From Bacillota bacterium (lineage in GTDB: Bacteria > Bacillota > Clostridia > Christensenellales > CAG-138), in contig JAEWYO010000086.1 of the NCBI GenBank assembly GCA_023395595.1, positions 1-7,689 on the forward strand: 7,689 bases of DNA, written 5' to 3'. Shown in pieces: positions 5,026 to 7,689 of the stretch. Made by a program: the position numbers and the translations under genes. Each line of letters starts with the position of its first letter. Positions within the stretch are counted from its first letter, which is position 1. The notes under the pieces were generated by a model, which did no database searches, was not told the origin of the DNA, and saw only the letters and a list, made by a program, of their open reading frames with translations.

Positions 5026-7446
5026 ATGCGAAACACAACGCCGATCAACGACGGCTGGTTCTTTGCGGAACACTATGAAGAAGGAATGGAGCGCGCGCAG
5101 ACGGGCGAGAGCACATTTGTTCCCGTGCGCATTCCGCACACCAGCCGCGAACTGCCGCTGAACAACTTCGACGAGCGGAAAAGCCAGCTTGTGAGTTGCT
5201 ATCGCAGACGCATTCGCGTGGCTCCGCAAGCGGGCAGGCGCGTGTTTTTGCATTTTGAAGGCGTGATGGCGGCGGCAAAGGTATTCTTCAACGGCGTTTT
5301 CCTTTGCGAACACCTTGGCGGCTATACGCCATTTACCTGCGAGCTCACGGGGCTCGTCACCGGCGGGGAGGATGTGCTTGCCGTGGTTGTGGACTCCACC
5401 GAGCGCAGCGATATCCCGCCGTTTGGCTATGTGATCGATTACCTGACCTATGGCGGCATCTATCGTGAGGTATGGCTGGAAGAGACGGATGCGGTCTATA
5501 TCCGCAACGTGCATTCAAAGACGGAGACCGATTGGGAAACATCGCTCGTTCGCGACAACTGGGCGGTGAACGCGGAAATACTCCTCGACAACGCGAGCGG
5601 TTTCACGGGTGAGATGGAGATTGCCTGTGTGCTCTCGGGCGCAAACGGGTATAAAAAGGGCTTTTCACAGACGGCTATGATCGACGGAACGCGAAAGCAG
5701 CGCTGCGGTGTTCGCTTTTTTGCGGAGCAGATTGAAGTATGGGATTTGGAACACCCAAACCTCTATGACCTGACGGTTTCGCTCATTCGCGATGGGATTG
5801 CAACGGACGCTTTCTCCTGCCGGATCGGGTTTCGTTCGGCACAATTTGGCGAAAACGGCTTTTATCTCAACGGCAAGCGGATCAAAATCCGCGGGCTCAA
5901 CCGCCACCAGAGCTATCCCTATGTCGGCTACGCGATGCCGAAGCGTGCGCAAGAGAACGACGCGGAGCTGCTCAAGCGAACACTGGGGGTCAATCTCGTG
6001 CGCACGAGCCACTATCCGCAATCCATACACTTCCTCAACCGCTGCGACGAGCTGGGGCTATTGGTGTTTGAGGAGTTCCCGGGCTGGCAGCACATAGGCG
6101 ACGAAGGTTGGAAGCAAAACGCGATGGTAGCGCTGCGGGAGATGATCGAGCGTGACTGGAACCACCCAAGCATCGTGCTCTGGGGGGTGCGCATCAACGA
6201 ATCGCAGGACGATGACGCGTTTTATCGCGAAACAAACGAACTTGCCCACCGGCTGGATCACACGCGGCAGACGGGCGGTGTACGCAACTTTGCAGGAAGC
6301 CATTTCTTTGAGGATGTGTATACCTACAACGATTTTGTGCATAGCGGGAGCAATCAGGCGCTCAAGACGCGCAAAGAGGTCGCAAACGGCCGCGTGCCGT
6401 ATCTCGTTACCGAGCACAACGGGCATATGTTCCCCACGAAGAAGACCGACAACGAAGAGCGGCGCGTGGAGCACGCCCTGCGGCATCTGCGCGTGCTCAA
6501 CAGCGCATATGGCGCGGAGGAGATCTCCGGTGCGATTGGCTGGTGCATGAGCGACTACAACACCCACAAGGATTTCGGCAGCGGGGATAAAATCTGCTAT
6601 CACGGCGTGACGGATCTGTTCCGCCTGCCAAAGTTTGCCGCGTATGCCTATCGTTCTCAGAAGGATGAAGAAGTCGTGATGGAGGTTGCCTCCGGCATGA
6701 ACCAGGGCGAACGCACGGGCTCCAACCTCAGCGAAGTGCATGTATTCACAAACTGCGACTCTGTCCGCCTCTACAAAAACGGCGCATATGTCGGTGAATT
6801 TTTTCCCGACAAGAAGGCGTATCCAAACCTGCCGCATCCGCCGGTGGTGATCACGGATTTCATCGGCGAAACGATGGAGAAAAATGAAGGGTTCGGGAAA
6901 AGAGACGCGGAGCGAATCAAAAAAATACTCGTCGCGATTCTGAAATACGGCGACAAGTCGCTTCCGCTGCGCTACAAGCTCATGATGGGCTACAGTATGC
7001 TCAAGCTCAAGCTTTCCTACGATGACGCGGTGGGTCTCTATATGCGCTATGTCGCGGGCTGGGGCTCGGAATCGACCGAGTTTGTGTTTGAAGGATGCGA
7101 CGCGTATGAAGACGTGGTTGCGCGCGTGACGCGCGGCGCCGCCGCCAGCGCGGGACTGAAGATTACGCCGGACACGCGGGAACTTGTTGAAGGGGACACC
7201 TATGATGTCTGCCGGATCGTGATGGAGCATATCGATTCGTTTGGCATGGTGTTGCCGTATTCCACGGAAGCGGTTCGGGTGAGCGTATCCGGCGCGGGCG
7301 AGCGCATCGGGCCTGCCTGCATTCCGCTCGTCGGCGGTTCAAGCGCCTTCTGGGTCAAAACCACGGGGGTTGGCGAGATTCTTGTTGCAATCGAATCAGA
7401 ACGATTCTGCAGGCAGGAAATCAAACTGACGGTATCGCGTGGCTGA
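5026..7446 (+). CDS. Glycoside hydrolase family 2 protein (beta-galactosidase-like)
   Basis: An 806-residue GH2 retaining glycosidase without signal peptide, so cytosolic and acting on imported sugars. Order: jelly-roll sugar-binding domain (about 1-155, ending GGIYREVWL), immunoglobulin-like domain (about 156-270), TIM barrel (about 275-550) and a C-terminal extension. The barrel opens with NGKRIKIRGLNRHQ (282-295). The acid/base is E392 in LWGVRINES, and the nucleophile is probably E463 in VTEHNGHMFPTK. The usual GH2 asparagine-lysine (NxK) motif that marks beta-glucuronidases is absent from the corresponding stretch YHGVTDLFRLPK (525-536), so a galactosidase or other beta-glycosidase is more likely. 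The C-terminal part has an Ig-like strand set (about 570-610), a helical, lysine-rich stretch at about 610-680, and a final beta domain (720-806). GAGGAG at 5011-5016 lies nine bases before the ATG. The exact substrate is not readable. No convincing terminator follows. Confidence 0.93.
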   Translation: MRNTTPINDGWFFAEHYEEGMERAQTGESTFVPVRIPHTSRELPLNNFDERKSQLVSCYRRRIRVAPQAGRRVFLHFEGVMAAAKVFFNGVFLCEHLGGYTPFTCELTGLVTGGEDVLAVVVDSTERSDIPPFGYVIDYLTYGGIYREVWLEETDAVYIRNVHSKTETDWETSLVRDNWAVNAEILLDNASGFTGEMEIACVLSGANGYKKGFSQTAMIDGTRKQRCGVRFFAEQIEVWDLEHPNLYDLTVSLIRDGIATDAFSCRIGFRSAQFGENGFYLNGKRIKIRGLNRHQSYPYVGYAMPKRAQENDAELLKRTLGVNLVRTSHYPQSIHFLNRCDELGLLVFEEFPGWQHIGDEGWKQNAMVALREMIERDWNHPSIVLWGVRINESQDDDAFYRETNELAHRLDHTRQTGGVRNFAGSHFFEDVYTYNDFVHSGSNQALKTRKEVANGRVPYLVTEHNGHMFPTKKTDNEERRVEHALRHLRVLNSAYGAEEISGAIGWCMSDYNTHKDFGSGDKICYHGVTDLFRLPKFAAYAYRSQKDEEVVMEVASGMNQGERTGSNLSEVHVFTNCDSVRLYKNGAYVGEFFPDKKAYPNLPHPPVVITDFIGETMEKNEGFGKRDAERIKKILVAILKYGDKSLPLRYKLMMGYSMLKLKLSYDDAVGLYMRYVAGWGSESTEFVFEGCDAYEDVVARVTRGAAASAGLKITPDTRELVEGDTYDVCRIVMEHIDSFGMVLPYSTEAVRVSVSGAGERIGPACIPLVGGSSAFWVKTTGVGEILVAIESERFCRQEIKLTVSRG

Positions 7447-7498
7447 TCGCCAAGGCGTAACATCCATACCGCGGAGAAAAAGATCAAATAAGTTTTAA

Positions 7499-7526
7499 TT
7501 GACAAACCTTAAAGTTGTGTTAAGAT
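7499..7526 (+). promoter_or_regulatory. Strong sigma-A-type promoter after the GH2 gene
   Basis: A perfect TTGACA at 7499-7504 is followed by a 16-bp spacer and TAAGAT at 7521-7526 (four of six matches to TATAAT), with AAAA following. The predicted start is near 7533, exactly where a 7-bp hairpin begins. No open reading frame of useful length follows within the window, so this promoter seems to serve an RNA or a gene with a leader longer than 150 nt. Confidence 0.6.
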
Positions 7527-7532
7527 AAAAAA

Positions 7533-7689
7533 GCGCAAAACGAAACAGAGGATTTGCGCATACTTGGCCGAGTAAAAATGCCCATCGGACAGGGCTGGCC
7601 GCCGCCGCGCGTGACGTGAAGCGTCACATTATTGATTGAGTTTGAAGACTCAAATTTTATAAGTTGGTTACTTCATAACCAGTGCGAAA
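7533..7689 (+). ncRNA. Candidate structured RNA or long leader (3' end outside window)
   Basis: Starting at the predicted transcription start, consecutive hairpins can be drawn. A: GCGCAAA (7533-7539) with TTTGCGC (7553-7559). B: GGCC (7566-7569) with GGCC (7597-7600), enclosing GCCC (7580-7583) with GGGC (7592-7595). C: GTGACG (7611-7616) with CGTCAC (7622-7627), loop TGAAG. D: TTGAGT (7636-7641) with ACTCAA (7648-7653), loop TTGAAG. E: TGGTTA (7665-7670) with TAACCA (7676-7681), loop CTTCA. The loop of E is the exact complement of the loop of C and of five bases in the loop of D, which would allow a kissing contact. In B, TCGG in the apical loop (7585-7588) can pair with CCGA (7568-7571). 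No protein gene explains this sequence. I do not recognise the family; it could be a large ornate RNA, a riboswitch-type leader or another element. Confidence 0.45.

Noticed and set aside
4883..5161. A 92-codon plus-strand frame overlapping the GH2 start
   Set aside because: It crosses the promoter and the GH2 ribosome site, has no family resemblance and ends inside the GH2 gene in another frame.
6058..7230. A 390-codon minus-strand open frame inside the GH2 gene
   Set aside because: It mirrors the GH2 reading frame, has no family motif or ribosome site, and the GH2 protein is continuous and complete through the region.
7448..7457. CGCC-AA-GGCG after the GH2 stop as a terminator
   Set aside because: The stem is only 4 bp with an impossible 2-base loop, and no T-run follows.
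7578..7619. A 13-codon mini-ORF (MPIGQGWPPPRVT) as a leader peptide
   Set aside because: The only Shine-Dalgarno candidate is a weak GAG five bases upstream, and the ORF runs through the hairpins. The proline run is suggestive of attenuation, but no terminator pair or downstream gene is visible to support it.
7533..7689. Retron, tmRNA, RNase P, SRP RNA or group I/II intron identity
   Set aside because: None of the conserved sequence blocks I know for these RNAs is visible, and no reverse transcriptase or intron-encoded protein is nearby. The region is left as an unassigned structured RNA.

Overview
The window looks like a chromosomal segment of a GC-rich, anaerobic Clostridia-type Bacillota, perhaps a gut or rumen lineage. 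The evidence is strong AGGAG-type ribosome binding sites, AT-rich intergenic regions with TTGACA/TATAAT-like promoters, and typical gene families (DegV, UPF0237/UPF0210, PaaI-type hotdog thioesterase, cytosolic asparaginase, GH2 glycosidase). This assignment is inferred from gene content only. I see no insertion sequence, CRISPR array, tRNA, rRNA or phage gene.

Layout. Bases 1-1608 (+) hold the end of a small ACT-domain protein (UPF0237) and the complete UPF0210/PFL-like protein that usually accompanies it; their biochemical role is unknown. A hairpin at 1632-1655 separates them from a convergent minus-strand pair, degV-like (2200-3045) followed 12 bases later by a PaaI-like thioesterase (1675-2187). 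A good minus-strand promoter at 3255-3282 would give that pair a leader of about 200 nt. The leader contains an imperfect tandem repeat with a period near 52 bp.

Bases 3464-4465 (+) encode a type I-like cytosolic L-asparaginase with all expected catalytic residues. A long hairpin (4471-4500) with T-runs on both sides separates it from a convergent 69-residue protein of unknown function (4570-4779, minus). The divergent region 4780-5025 is rich in dyad symmetry: a nested inverted repeat at 4830-4876, an extended -10 promoter and a perfect 12-bp palindrome just downstream of it. It leads into an 806-residue cytosolic GH2 glycoside hydrolase (5026-7446).

The last 243 bases contain no protein gene. 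They hold a separate promoter (7499-7526) followed by a run of hairpins, the last three of which have mutually complementary loops (TGAAG, TTGAAG and CTTCA). This looks like the 5' part of a structured RNA, or a long structured leader, cut by the window edge. It is the most interesting item here, and I could not assign it to a known RNA family.

No single pathway joins the genes. The clearest functional units are the UPF0237-UPF0210 pair, the degV-thioesterase pair (both plausibly handling fatty acyl groups) and two monocistronic catabolic enzymes (asparagine and beta-glycoside breakdown).
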